The notes beneath the pieces were generated by a model that saw nothing but the letters and a program-made list of their open reading frames with translations, made no database searches and was not told the origin of the DNA. From Rhizobium jaguaris (GTDB lineage Bacteria > Pseudomonadota > Alphaproteobacteria > Rhizobiales > Rhizobiaceae): a stretch of DNA of 64,000 nucleotides. Position 1 is the stretch's first letter. Every line of letters begins with the position of its first letter. This document shows positions 8,980 through 17,810 of this stretch, piece after piece. The position numbers were made by a program, and so were the translations under genes. Location: the NCBI RefSeq assembly GCF_003627755.1, contig NZ_CP032694.1, positions 3,091,501 to 3,155,500 on the forward strand, given 5' to 3'.

Positions 8980-9378
8980 TCACAGACGGCCAGTGCGCCT
9001 CGCCCGCACGGCGGGGGCGACCAGCATCTCCAGGATGAGCGACGTCAGCTCATCGATCTTAAAAGGTTTCCGCAAATATCGGATGTCTTCACCTTCGATC
9101 AGGCCGTTTCCAGGCTTGTGGGTTGTAAGGACGACCTTCTTGTCGGGCCACTGGGTCACGACGCGCTCGGCGAACCGACGGCTATCGAGCTCGTCCAGCA
9201 GGACGTCGTCCGCAATGACTACGTCGACTTCGGGATAGGATGCCAGCATAAACTCCGCATCACTTGCGTTGCCGCACTCGACGGTATCGAAGCCCGCGTC
9301 GAGCAGTTGGGCTACCAAAATCATTCTTAGGAAGATTTCATCCTCGACGACGAGGACAAGCGGTCGGTCGATGTTCAC
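8980..9378 (-). CDS. Single-domain CheY-like response regulator
   Basis: A protein of about 132 residues that is only a receiver domain: LVLVVEDE for the acidic pocket, VDVVIADDVLLDEL containing the phospho-acceptor aspartate, VVLTTHK with the conserved threonine and YLRKPF with the conserved lysine and cis-proline. No output domain follows, so it probably acts by protein contact, for example as a phosphate sink or with a separate histidine kinase, which is not in the window. The GTG at 9378 is chosen because GAGGTG lies five bases ahead; a TTG 21 bases upstream gives seven more residues and cannot be excluded. Confidence 0.8.
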   Translation of the reverse strand: MNIDRPLVLVVEDEIFLRMILVAQLLDAGFDTVECGNASDAEFMLASYPEVDVVIADDVLLDELDSRRFAERVVTQWPDKKVVLTTHKPGNGLIEGEDIRYLRKPFKIDELTSLILEMLVAPAVRARRTGRL

Positions 9379-9542
9379 GATGTCACCTCGTGGAGCCAAT
9401 TTTCACGACGATGATGTGGGAACGCGCGCAGCTCGATGTCAGGGCCAAAGGCGGCTGCTGATTGGACGAATTCCTCATTTTTGGGAGGAATCGCGCGCGA
9501 TATTTTTGGGACGGCAGTCTCCTGTGAAGGGTCTCAATGCTA

Positions 9543-10171
9543 ATCGGGATAGGGGGGAGCCAGCCGGCTCCGCCCCTCCCACACCACCCGGCATGCGGGT
9601 CCGCACCGGGCGGTTGGAGCGGTTGAAGTCGTCAGGTTTATAGTTCTCCCGGCCTGCCGCTTGGGTTTGCTTATTCTGGTTCGGCGGGTTTGATTTCTCG
9701 CTGCCGAGGCCCCTCGGGCTTCACCCTACCTGCCAGATCGGCGAGCTTCGCTGACGCGACCATCTGAGACCGTTCAAATCCGATAACCAGTGGCTCTCCC
9801 TTCCGCTCCTTCGGCCCTTCGTTCGCACCGTGGCGCTCCCTACTACGGCCTCTGCTGACTTCTCGCCCCGGCTCGACACCGTCGCCCTTTCAGGCACAAG
9901 GCGAGATCTCCCCAGGTAAGAACGCACTCCTTCCCTGCACGACCGCCGGATTTACGCCACCGACCCTTGGTCACAAGAGCTTCGCGGTCGTTGGCCCGCT
10001 TGCCCTGGTCGGCACCGCCTCATATCCGGTTCTTGTTCATCGGCCCACAGGTTCGATCCACGCTTCCTCCCCACGGTCGGTCGCCCTTCCGCAGTTGCGC
10101 TTCTCTTCGCTCGCCATGACCAGCTCACGGTGGGACTTCCACCCACAAGAATGCGCCCATGCTGGGCGCAC
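9543..10171 (-). mobile_element. ORF-less group IIC intron inserted behind a terminator
   Basis: Read on the minus strand, the element starts with GTGCGCCCAG, the canonical GUGYG 5' end followed by the first stem of domain I, and contains GGTGGAAGTCCCACC. At 9614-9583 there is a 32-base domain V hairpin: nine pairs (ACCGCCCGG with CCGGGTGGT), a CGC triad as in class IIC, and a short terminal loop. A domain VI-like stem with a bulged A (GGGAGGGG paired with CCCCTATCCC) follows, ending near 9543. The 5' exon is a rho-independent terminator ending TTTTTTTGTTG, exactly where class IIC introns insert. About 630 bases is too short for the usual reverse transcriptase, and none is seen, so it would need a maturase from elsewhere. 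The 3' boundary is uncertain by a few bases. Confidence 0.78.
9583..9614 (-). ncRNA. Group II intron domain V catalytic hairpin
   Basis: This 32-base element can be folded by eye: a nine-pair lower stem with one G-U pair, an internal bulge, a three-pair GCG/CGC upper stem and a small loop. The CGC triad in the lower stem matches class IIC introns; most other classes have AGC. It is the best single piece of evidence for the intron. Confidence 0.72.
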
Positions 10172-10173
10172 CA

Positions 10174-10217
10174 ACAAAAAAAGGACGGCCACTGATTGGT
10201 GGCCGTCCTTTTTTTGT
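10174..10217 (-). terminator. Bidirectional rho-independent terminator, 5' exon of the group IIC intron
   Basis: A perfect ten-pair stem (GGACGGCCAC, loop TGATTG, GTGGCCGTCC) is flanked by seven A on one side and seven T on the other, so it can act on either strand. It lies just after the stop of the short-chain dehydrogenase gene on the minus strand. The intron begins four bases past the T-tract. Confidence 0.9.
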
Positions 10218-10233
10218 TGGATAGTCGCTTCGA

Positions 10234-10992
10234 TCACGCCGCCTGGAAGAGCGCCAGCATCTGTGCGTTGAAGCCGTTGACGAGTTCGTGTTCCTGAGGA
10301 CCCGCATTGTTGCGCAGCCCACGCGCTTCCTCGACAAGGATTTCGTCGGCGTCAGTACCGAGCGCTTCGATCGTACCTGCGATGAATTTGTCGAGCGGCA
10401 TCGCGGCCTCGGCCTCGGAGCTGTTCATCAGATCGGTGCGGACCCATGGCGGAGCGATTTCAAGCACGCGGACCGAAGTGTCGCGAAGCATGAAGCGCTG
10501 AGAGAGGGCGTAGGAGTGGATGGCTGCCTTGGTGGAAGAGTAGACGGCGGTGAACGCAAGCGGCACGAAGCCTAGGACGGAACTCGTATATGCGATAACG
10601 GCGTTTTCCTTGGTCTTCAGATGATCGACCAGAGCCGAGGAAAGACGCATCGGGCCGATGACGTTCGTGGTGATGGTATCGACCATCTGCTTGTCGTCGA
10701 GCTTCGTCGACGCTGCATCGGGAAGCATTATGCCCGCGTTGTTGAAGACGACGTTTAAGTCAGGATACTGCTTGATGAGATAGGCCGCAGCCTTTTCGAT
10801 GCTGCCGAGATCGGTAATGTCGAGCTCGACGGCTTCGATACCGGGATTGGCTGCCACCACGGCATCCAGATGGCCCTTGCGGCGACCGCCGACGATGACC
10901 TTGTTCCCGAGCTTATGGAGCGCCTCTGCGAGGCCGCGCCCGATGCCGGAACCGCCGCCAGTGATGAAGATCGTATTGCCAGTGAGTTTCAT
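10234..10992 (-). CDS. Short-chain dehydrogenase/reductase (DltE-like)
   Basis: A 252-residue classical SDR. The Rossmann glycine motif TGGGSGIGRG is at about residues 11-20, VVFNNAGI supplies the NNAG segment, a serine lies in AYTSSVLG, and YSSTK carries the active Tyr and Lys. GGRRKGHLD after the second strand suggests NADPH preference. The C-terminal part (RTDLMNSSEAE, GTDADEILVEEAR) resembles the DltE-like subgroup of rhizobial oxidoreductases; the substrate is not predictable. The gene ends just ahead of a strong terminator and is followed by the group IIC intron. The DUF1330 gene on the same strand lies about 100 bp upstream, so the two may be co-transcribed. Confidence 0.9.
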   Translation of the reverse strand: MKLTGNTIFITGGGSGIGRGLAEALHKLGNKVIVGGRRKGHLDAVVAANPGIEAVELDITDLGSIEKAAAYLIKQYPDLNVVFNNAGIMLPDAASTKLDDKQMVDTITTNVIGPMRLSSALVDHLKTKENAVIAYTSSVLGFVPLAFTAVYSSTKAAIHSYALSQRFMLRDTSVRVLEIAPPWVRTDLMNSSEAEAAMPLDKFIAGTIEALGTDADEILVEEARGLRNNAGPQEHELVNGFNAQMLALFQAA

Positions 10993-11088
10993 TTCGATGC
11001 CCTTTGCAATTAGTCGCGAGGGTGTGAGCCGACAGGCGCCGACCGTCGCGAACGTGGTGTGTTTTGTTTCGAAAGTGAGCGGGGTTTG

Positions 11089-11367
11089 TTAGCCCAAAAG
11101 GCGGAACCGACATTCGATCGCCGCCGAGCGAAGATCCTTTAACGCTTGATACTCAGGCGAATTGAACCAGCTCTCAGCGGCTTTACGGTCTTCGAACTGG
11201 ACGATCATGCCGACCTTGTGGTCGGACTGGCCGACGAGTTCCTGCCATGGGCCGAATGCGACGGGGTTGCCACCGAACCGCTCGATGATCGGTGCGGCAA
11301 GTTGTGCGTACTCATCTCGCACTTCCGCGTTTAAAACATTTGCTTCGACGACGACGAATGCACTCAC
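11089..11367 (-). CDS. DUF1330 family protein
   Basis: A 92-residue protein starting at a GTG (SAFVVVEANV after the initiator). The series FVVVEANVLN, YAQLAAPIIERFGG, MIVQFEDRKAAESWFNSPEYQAL and a short C-terminal strand match the DUF1330 family of small ferredoxin-like dimeric proteins, whose biochemical role is unknown. A longer in-frame extension to 11583 would add about 72 residues foreign to the family, and the family's usual start is at the chosen GTG, with GGAGCGG just upstream. Its strand and position suggest an operon with the SDR gene downstream. Confidence 0.8.
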   Translation of the reverse strand: MSAFVVVEANVLNAEVRDEYAQLAAPIIERFGGNPVAFGPWQELVGQSDHKVGMIVQFEDRKAAESWFNSPEYQALKDLRSAAIECRFRLLG

Positions 11368-11861
11368 AACCGCTCCGAACCTGTTGGAAACAACCTGATG
11401 GGCAGCTCGCGCCAATCGGTCGGCTGCCACGAGATTGAATATAGAAAGGGTGGAGGTAGCGTGATTGTACAAAGCGAGCATGTTCGTCTGCCGCCACGTG
11501 AGCCTACCTCTACTAGTCCACAGACCAGACTTTAACTCCATGTCGTTCGAGCCTCCCAATGCACCGGGTGCCCGAGCGAGCAAGGGGGCATAAAGAGGAC
11601 GAAGCGGTTGCGAAACACTTCCGAGTGCTGGTCGAGCTTGTCCAGGTCCTTTGCTTGTTGAGTTCTGGGAGATTTTGACCCCAGATTACCACTTTGGCCT
11701 AACCCGCCTTGGTAAATGCAATACCTTGAAAAAATTGATACTTCGAATTTTCGGCCGGGTCATCGCCAGGCAAAAACGTCAAATAAGGATGGAATTCAAT
11801 AACTTGCGCTTGAAGATACGCAAATCTCTGAGAATTTCAGGACTTACCCACAAAGCAGCTG
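11368..11861. other. Intergenic stretch, nothing recognised
   Basis: No protein or RNA family is recognisable on either strand. Short open frames here lack ribosome sites and family motifs. The part from about 11660 to 11850 is visibly more A/T-rich than the genes to its left, consistent with the edge of an acquired segment. Confidence 0.5.
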
Positions 11862-12059
11862 TCACTCAGTGCCCGGCCCGCCCTTCGAAAGGAATTCCCT
11901 CGCAGATTGCGTTATCTGGTCTCGCCTTAGTTCCACGACAAACCGTTGTCCACGATGCACGACCGTGATTTCGCCAGTTACGCGCAGCCGCTCGAGGAAG
12001 CGATCAAGCTCCTCGTCGCTTGAATTCACGACAAGAATTTCTTTCTGCGCCATAGCCAT
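11862..12059 (-). CDS. Small antitoxin-like protein, divergent from a PIN toxin
   Basis: A protein of about 65 residues, MAMAQKEILVV then DEELDRFLERLRVTGEITVVHRG. Its size, a strand-helix-strand pattern ending in QRFVVELRRDQI and its position beside a PIN-domain gene suggest the antitoxin half of a VapBC-like module, but I see no textbook AbrB, PHD or RHH motif. Two ATG codons six bases apart (12059 and 12053) could each be the start. The divergent arrangement with the toxin is unusual, as most VapBC pairs are co-directional and overlapping. Confidence 0.55.
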   Translation of the reverse strand: MAMAQKEILVVNSSDEELDRFLERLRVTGEITVVHRGQRFVVELRRDQITQSAREFLSKGGPGTE

Positions 12060-12236
12060 CCGCAACTGCACGCTACAAGGATTTCTTTAGACCGTTCCGG
12101 TGAGAAATGCAGCATCTATTTGGAGTCGACGCGCACGGCAGCGGGGCATGTTGGACTGAACATCGTTAGCGTCTTAATTCATTAGTAACGTCTAACAATT
12201 AGCCTTCCGAAATAATTTTCGCGATAGAGAACCGCG

Positions 12237-12779
12237 ATGACCGCGTCTTTCTTGCTTGATACAAGCGTCCTAAGCGAAACGAGCCGACCTTCTCCTCGGA
12301 GGGAGATTATTCGATTTCTCCACACGGCGGGCAACCTCTACATTTCTGTTGCATCGCTTTTCGAACTGCAATTGGGAATAGTTCAGCTTCTTTCTACCAA
12401 CCCGACCAAGGCGATCAGATTGAGCGAATGGTATTCGCAATTACTGAAAAGCGGCATTCCCATTTTGCCCACGACATCGGCCGTTACCGATATCATGGCC
12501 AGCCTCAGCAGCGATCCTCTTTTGCGAAATCTGGCTGTTCCGCGCGTGGACTGTAAGAAAATTAAGGGCGGACAAGACCTTCATATTGCCGCGGCTTCTT
12601 TGGCGCATAGGCTCCCCATCGCCACTTTGGATACGAAAGACTTTCTCCTCATCAACTCCGTCTACCCGCTCATCGGGGTATACAACCCCCTTAACGAGCA
12701 ATGGCACGCGCGAATGGAACCTCTCGGCTACGATTGCATGGCCAGTATGCCTGACATGGCGCTCGATCGTCAAAAGTGA
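12237..12779 (+). CDS. PIN-domain ribonuclease (VapC-like toxin)
   Basis: A 180-residue PIN-domain protein. FLLDTSVLSE near residues 5-14 gives the first acidic residue, ASLFELQLGI the conserved glutamate, GGQDLHIAA the third acidic residue and ATLDTKDF the fourth; together they form the metal site of PIN ribonucleases. VapC-type toxins cleave tRNA or rRNA when freed from their antitoxin. The protein is some 40 residues longer than a typical VapC, with an extra C-terminal tail beyond LIGVYNPL. The probable antitoxin gene faces away across a 177-bp spacer (12060-12236) that would hold the shared promoter. Confidence 0.8.
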   Translation: MTASFLLDTSVLSETSRPSPRREIIRFLHTAGNLYISVASLFELQLGIVQLLSTNPTKAIRLSEWYSQLLKSGIPILPTTSAVTDIMASLSSDPLLRNLAVPRVDCKKIKGGQDLHIAAASLAHRLPIATLDTKDFLLINSVYPLIGVYNPLNEQWHARMEPLGYDCMASMPDMALDRQK

Positions 12780-12809
12780 GGGCCGCAGGACAGTCGACCG
12801 CTTTACCTC

Positions 12810-13089
12810 GGTGGAGAGAGCCGCGAAATATGCACGATCTCTCGGTCGCAAATTGACGGTTGTCGACGAGCGCACGGCAGAGGTCGAGGACCGGTTGATC
12901 GAAGGCTATTTTCAAGGGTTACGGACTACCGGAACCGAATTTAACGCCGAAAACTCTGCCCAATACAGCCCAATGCCACAGGCAAACTTGGCCGAGACGT
13001 CGATGAAATCTGGCCGGACGGAAAAGGCAATATTGAGCATCAACCCTTTTGAGCGAAGGTGCGCAACACGCTGCTCAGGAGCCGCGTGA
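12810..13089 (+). CDS. Uncertain small hypothetical protein
   Basis: A possible GTG-started frame of about 92 residues (ERAAKYARSLGRKLTVVDER and onward) directly after the PIN gene. The first 50 residues are balanced and helical and look coding; the rest (NAENSAQYSPMPQ and a Cys/Arg-rich tail) does not. The frame is also open upstream into the PIN gene. I recognise no family. It may be a remnant or not a gene. Confidence 0.3.
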
Positions 13090-13247
13090 GGGAGCAGAAT
13101 ATCAATTTAGAGCCATCTTAAAACGCGAAGAGCCGCCCTTTTACACACCCCCGGAGAGGCCGTGTGGCGGCCCGTGACGGATGGAAAATAAGTCTAAAAT
13201 CTTAAGACTGCAAGGCTGCCGACGGCAGGAAGCGCAGGAAGAAGACA

Positions 13248-13319
13248 ATGACCAGAGCGGCAAAAGTGGAAGCCACCCATCTCGATGACGATGAATTCGT
13301 CATCGGCAACGCACCATAA
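13248..13319 (+). CDS. Tiny 23-residue ORF with strong ribosome site and its own terminator
   Basis: A 23-codon frame starting MTRAAK, with an acidic LDDDE centre and ending IGNAP. AGGAAGAAG lies just upstream of the ATG, and a rho-independent terminator begins seven bases after the TAA. A good translation signal and an immediate terminator on such a short frame suggest a real small protein, a leader peptide or a peptide precursor, but no modification enzymes are nearby. I recognise no family. Confidence 0.4.
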   Translation: MTRAAKVEATHLDDDEFVIGNAP

Positions 13320-13325
13320 AAACAC

Positions 13326-13349
13326 TTAAGGGACCCGAAGGTCCCTTAA
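13326..13349. terminator. Stem-loop terminator after the tiny ORF
   Basis: A perfect ten-pair stem TTAAGGGACC, tetraloop CGAA, GGTCCCTTAA. The outer A-T pairs supply a short A/T tract on both sides, so it could work in either direction. Confidence 0.75.
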
Positions 13350-13610
13350 ATGCGGTTAGCGTAGTAGCAATAACCCCGTGGCAAAGCCATGGTGGGAAAC
13401 TAATCGACGCTTCCGATTTTTGCAAGATTAATACTGCTTGGGCCTTCAGACGCCCGGGACAGCAACCCGTCCGCGGGCTCTTTAATAGATTAGGATCTCG
13501 CAACTTACTGTTCCGAAGAGCGACAAGGCGGAGACTACCTCGGTGGACTGCGGCAGGACAAGCCAGGTCAACTCAGTGTCAGCAATTAATCGTCAAAAGC
13601 AGCGCTCTGA

Positions 13611-14729
13611 CTAACAGAAATCCGCCCATCTTTGCCCGTATGGATGTGAGATCGTCGAGCGGCATATCTCGTCCTCAGGGCTCTGCACATAGATCTCTGC
13701 GAAGCGCGAAAACGCGACGGCAACTTCTTCGGCGAACATTCCCGTGCCGCCGCGGAGGTAGTGTGCCAACAGTTCACCAAGGCTTTCGTGGCAGTCTACA
13801 ACCACGGCCGCAAACTGCAGCGGCATCAGTGGATTTATCCGCCCGCACGATATCACATGGCGGCCATACGGCGCTGACGGCAGGTAATCGTCGGGTGACC
13901 AAGCCGCGATGCCAAACGCCGAAATCTCGAGATCGTACACAAATTTGGATTCATCGTTGTATGCGAGCCACTTCAGAAACCTATTCATCTGTTGCCCAGC
14001 TTCCCGCTCCGCCGCTTCTTTGGAAAGAAATGTGACAGGCTTTGCCTCGCTGCGGATGCATCTGATAAACGATAGATCGATCGGCACGGGACCTCCGCGA
14101 CAGAACCATGCTATTTCCGTCAATGAGCGTCTGGAGGTCTCGATATCGGCAGCAAGCTGTAGCCGAGTATACTCAGCGGGCAACTCGATCTGCCATTTTG
14201 CTCGAACGCGCTCCTCCGCCGGATGAAGGCGAAATTCCCCCTCTCTCCAGCAGAGAACACGATCTAGTGTGTCGATATCTCCTTCGTGGATATAATCGTC
14301 CAACTCGCTAAGCAGCCGTTTGACGTCGAGTTCCGCGAGCCTCAGATATTCCGCGTGAGCTTTTTCGCGTTCCTCAGTGATCTCTTGAGCGCGGTCCAGT
14401 AGTGCTTTTTCTAATTTCGTTGTCAGCATATCGATTTTTGACCTGGACGATCCATCGATAGAACGTGTCACAAGATCAAACAGCTGAACCGTTTGAGGCG
14501 GAACAGCCTCCCGCCCCAGACCAAACATGAATTGATACAAGTAGTCGGCCCGCAATCCGGCCGGAATCGAAATTGCGACGTCGCGCCCATTGACTGAGGA
14601 TGCTTCAACTAGATCAAATCCGAACGGTCCTGCTCTTAAGACCATGCCTGCGGGCAGTGGAGACGCGTTGCTTGCGAGCTCCGAAAGACACGCTTTCAGA
14701 AGCCTGACGAGTGGTGATGACGATGTCAT
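13611..14729 (-). CDS. Unrecognised 372-residue protein beside a DNA methyltransferase
   Basis: I do not recognise this protein. The ATG at 14729 (MTSSSPLVRLL) is preferred to an upstream codon because the preceding 34 residues are low in coding character. Residues about 90-110 (LFGLGREAVPPQTVQLFDLV-like) lead into a helical, charged segment (about 115-175, KLEKALLDRAQEITEEREKA) that may form a coiled coil. The C-terminal half contains WFCRGGPVPIDLSFIRCIR and SHPYGQRW. No nuclease, ATPase or membrane motif is visible. It faces away from the methyltransferase gene across about 200 bp. Its position makes a restriction or regulatory role possible, without direct evidence. Confidence 0.65.
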   Translation of the reverse strand: MTSSSPLVRLLKACLSELASNASPLPAGMVLRAGPFGFDLVEASSVNGRDVAISIPAGLRADYLYQFMFGLGREAVPPQTVQLFDLVTRSIDGSSRSKIDMLTTKLEKALLDRAQEITEEREKAHAEYLRLAELDVKRLLSELDDYIHEGDIDTLDRVLCWREGEFRLHPAEERVRAKWQIELPAEYTRLQLAADIETSRRSLTEIAWFCRGGPVPIDLSFIRCIRSEAKPVTFLSKEAAEREAGQQMNRFLKWLAYNDESKFVYDLEISAFGIAAWSPDDYLPSAPYGRHVISCGRINPLMPLQFAAVVVDCHESLGELLAHYLRGGTGMFAEEVAVAFSRFAEIYVQSPEDEICRSTISHPYGQRWADFC

Positions 14730-14925
14730 GGGTGTGGTTCTCAAGGTGAACAGGAATATGAGAACCGAAAACTGCGAGCTTGAAAAGCCCGCTTTTTTTG
14801 TCGCTCGTATTTTTCTCCAGATAGGAGCCACAACTCACACTGGTTTTTTACCAAACATTTTGGCAGCTTAGAAAGCTTCGATTGGTAGAGAGAAGGCACT
14901 GAGCCCCTGGAAATTCTCAATCACC

Positions 14926-17153
14926 ATGCAATTCGCATTCGAACAATCGCTAAAGTCTCGGAGCGCGCCCAGCGAAGCTCAGCTCGCTGAAATAGCGGCT
15001 CGAAGCGATGCGCTAGATGACGCCAAAAAAGAACTTGCGGATATCCAGAAAGCAATGTCGGCGGCAATGTTCCGCATGTTCGACGAAGTCGAGAAGCTGC
15101 ACAAATCACACTTCGAAAATTTCAGCGCTATTGCAGCTTGGCTCAAAACTGAGTGCAGACTCTCCGACGAAGATCTCTTAACCTACCAGAGGTTCGGCGA
15201 AGCTCTTGGTCAACAACGGGACCTTCTCGATAAAACAGGCATCACCTTCGAAACGATTAAGGCGCTTGTTCACGCAGATAATGTAGTTCGTGACGACGCT
15301 CTCCGGATGATCAAGGCGGGCCATGCAGTCGACGCCAACGTGGTGCGATCGATATCGAAATCTCGTCACCGCGAGGCAATGACGGTTTCTGAGCGTAGAT
15401 ATAGTGAGCAACAGCTGCTGATACGACGCAAGATTTACCAGAAGGGCCGCGCGATCATCGTTGACTTTCAAAAGGAGGCTCGCGACCTCTACCGGCTGAT
15501 TACGACACAGGAGGTTAGCCGGCGAGTTCTCTCGGATGGTAGGAAGTCCACCGACGACGCTGGCGTCGGAGTGGCACCGGATGAGGATTCGATCAAAACC
15601 GAGATCATCGACCGCGCAAAGAGGCTGCAGCCGCGCTTCGAAGAAATATTCGCACCAAAATCTGTCGCTGTCGAAGATTGGCTTACCGTCGGTTTGAAGG
15701 ATCTGGCGGAGCAAAATGTCGCGGAAGCGAAATATGCTTTAGAGCGTTTGAGCAGTGGCGAGTTTTCTCTGGATTTTCCAGACGAATTTGAGTTTGACAT
15801 CTATGAATGGCGAATACCGGATGGGATCCTTCACTTGACCGGTCTCTCCTTCGCTGCGTCAACGAAAAGTCTCGGGCCGGAGGCGAACGAGAAGTTGACT
15901 TCCCTGGAAATTTGCGCGGGCATCGGTGGTGAGGCCATCGGTCTGATGGCGGCCGAATTCGAAACTATTGGTCTGATCGATAATTCGGGGGACGCGATCG
16001 CACTCTTCAACTGAATTGGCCACGCTGGAACGCCATACAGAAAGATCTTCGCTCTAAAGTCGCGCAAAAGGAAATTCTTGCGTTGAAAGGTGGAATTGAC
16101 CTCCTTGCTGGTGGTGTTCCTTGTCAGCCTTTCTCCAGAGGCGGCCAACGCCGCGGGGAATTTGACGATCGTGAACTGTTCACCACCGCCGGATATTACG
16201 TCAAGGAATTGAAGCCTCGGGCCTTCTTCTTTGAAAACGTCAAAGGATTCGAGGAGCGCAAGCACGCTGATTTTCGCAGACGCCTTACCGTCGACTTCAA
16301 TTCGCTCGGCTATGACATCAAGCTCTTCACGATGAAAGCAGCCGAATACGGATTGCCCCAGGAACGTGAGCGCGTCGTTCTCCTTGGATTGAAGAAGGGT
16401 TACAGAGGCGCATTCAGGCTACCGAGCGTGAATCCAACTCCCAAAACCTTTGTCGACACAATCATCGACGTTCTCTTTCCTTACCGATCTAACCTGGACG
16501 CCCTGGAAGATGATTCATTTGCCGTCGCGCGAAGTAAGCAACAGAAGCTATACGACGATTGGGTCGCGACCTGGATTTTCCGATATGGAGACAATCGAGC
16601 GCCTACCCTCGTCAGATCGGGTTTGAAGATCGGTGAAAGTCGTGAGGACAAATGGAGACAGATCGGATTCGACATACGGCTTGAGGCGGAACCTGTCAGA
16701 CCGGAGCGGGTTCGAAGTGTCGATGATCTGCCGCGTTTGACCATCGGCGTTGTAAAGCGGATACAGGGGATTCCGGACAACTGGAATTTGCCTCCAAACA
16801 TCAGCACCCGAAAAGCCTCGCTTCTGATCGCTAACGCCTTTCCGCCGGTTCTGGCCCGTGCGGTAGGGCTTGCCGTGCGCGAGGCCTTGACGGGCAAGGC
16901 CCACGATCAAAACGAGGCTTTGCAACAACCGGTCATCGACACTCGGCGCATCGGTCGAAAGCGAGACCCGATTAACTTGAAAGCCGTCATCGATCCGAGA
17001 TGGCGAGAGCGCGCCCCGTCCGCCAAGGCAAAGATCTGGCGAGAACATATTGTCCATCAGCGGAAAGAGGAAGAGGTCGAACGTCTCCTCTATGCGCAGG
17101 CGCTTCTCATTGAGGATGACGGACCAGGCCCAATGTTTGGCGACGAGACATAG
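14926..17153 (+). pseudogene. DNA (cytosine-5) methyltransferase split by a one-base frameshift
   Basis: The first frame (14926-16014) encodes about 300 mostly helical residues and then methyltransferase motif I (LEICAGIGGEAIGL), stopping at TGA 16012-16014. One frame over, sequence continues without a break: NWPRWNAIQKDL, catalytic motif IV GGVPCQPFS, ENVKGF (motif VI), QERERVVLLG (VIII), then RLTIGVVKRIQGIPDNW and LIANAFPP (IX-X), ending at 17153. A one-base loss near 16012 explains it; adding one base between AAC and AAT restores a protein of about 740 residues. The helical N-terminal extension is unusual for a Dcm-type enzyme. Either it is inactive, the two halves work in trans, or it is an assembly error. 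Confidence 0.85.
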
Positions 17154-17793
17154 CTCGTATCTGCGCTCGCAAAGCCTTGCCGATTTCCTGGGGCTCATAG
17201 GCATTCAGCCAGACCTTGCGTTGCTGATCAACGGACAGACTGACAATATCCTTGTAGAAAAGCAGGCTGTATCCATGTCCTTCCGGATCTTGGAAGCTGT
17301 AGATTTCGGCGCCACCTACGCGGTCGCACTTGATTTGAACCGGCCCTAGCTTCTTCACCGCTTTCTCGATTTCTGGATAGGCATTAGCGAACGCGTCAAA
17401 TCTCGTCACGTTCGGGTGCTTCGTTCCGTCCGGGATCACGCCGCTGTATTCGATTGCCTCGGTTATTTCCTTGACAAGGTCTTCTCGTTTGTCGGGAAGC
17501 TGGATGCTGTAACGGCCGCACTGTGTATAGGCGATCCACCCGTTGTGGCCGATCTTCCGTTCTTCAATGTAGGTGGTGGAGAAATACCCTCGGTCCCATA
17601 CGGCTTTCTCTCGCGGCTCGCCTCTGCGAGCGTATAGCTCGATGGCGATGGGGCACTCGAGGCCGCGTGCGCGATCCCTGAACTCGATGTGATAGCCGCC
17701 GTCAACCAGCTTGATCGACGGGCGCAGGTGAAATCGCTGCAACACCGGCGCCAAGTCTTTCGAAAGCTCATTTACCTGATCGAAGATCGTCAT
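17107..17793 (-). CDS. Unrecognised 228-residue protein, convergent with the methyltransferase
   Basis: A soluble 228-residue protein starting MTIFDQVNELSKDL, with GGGAG upstream of the ATG. Segments such as YHIEFRDRARGLECPIAIELY, KAVWDRGYFSTTYIEE and SIQLPDKREDLVKEI look like a compact alpha/beta domain, but I cannot name it. Its 3' end overlaps the methyltransferase 3' end by 47 bp on the opposite strand. A cognate restriction enzyme is a reasonable guess from position, but no PD-(D/E)xK, HNH or GIY-YIG motif is evident. Confidence 0.7.
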   Translation of the reverse strand: MTIFDQVNELSKDLAPVLQRFHLRPSIKLVDGGYHIEFRDRARGLECPIAIELYARRGEPREKAVWDRGYFSTTYIEERKIGHNGWIAYTQCGRYSIQLPDKREDLVKEITEAIEYSGVIPDGTKHPNVTRFDAFANAYPEIEKAVKKLGPVQIKCDRVGGAEIYSFQDPEGHGYSLLFYKDIVSLSVDQQRKVWLNAYEPQEIGKALRAQIRAMSRRQTLGLVRHPQ

Positions 17794-17810
17794 CTCGTTG
17801 GCTCCCTGTG

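Noticed and set aside
9721..10237. Several 60-70 residue minus-strand frames that resemble conserved hypothetical proteins
   Set aside because: They fall inside the group IIC intron; their apparent conservation across genomes would come from the RNA element, not from protein coding.
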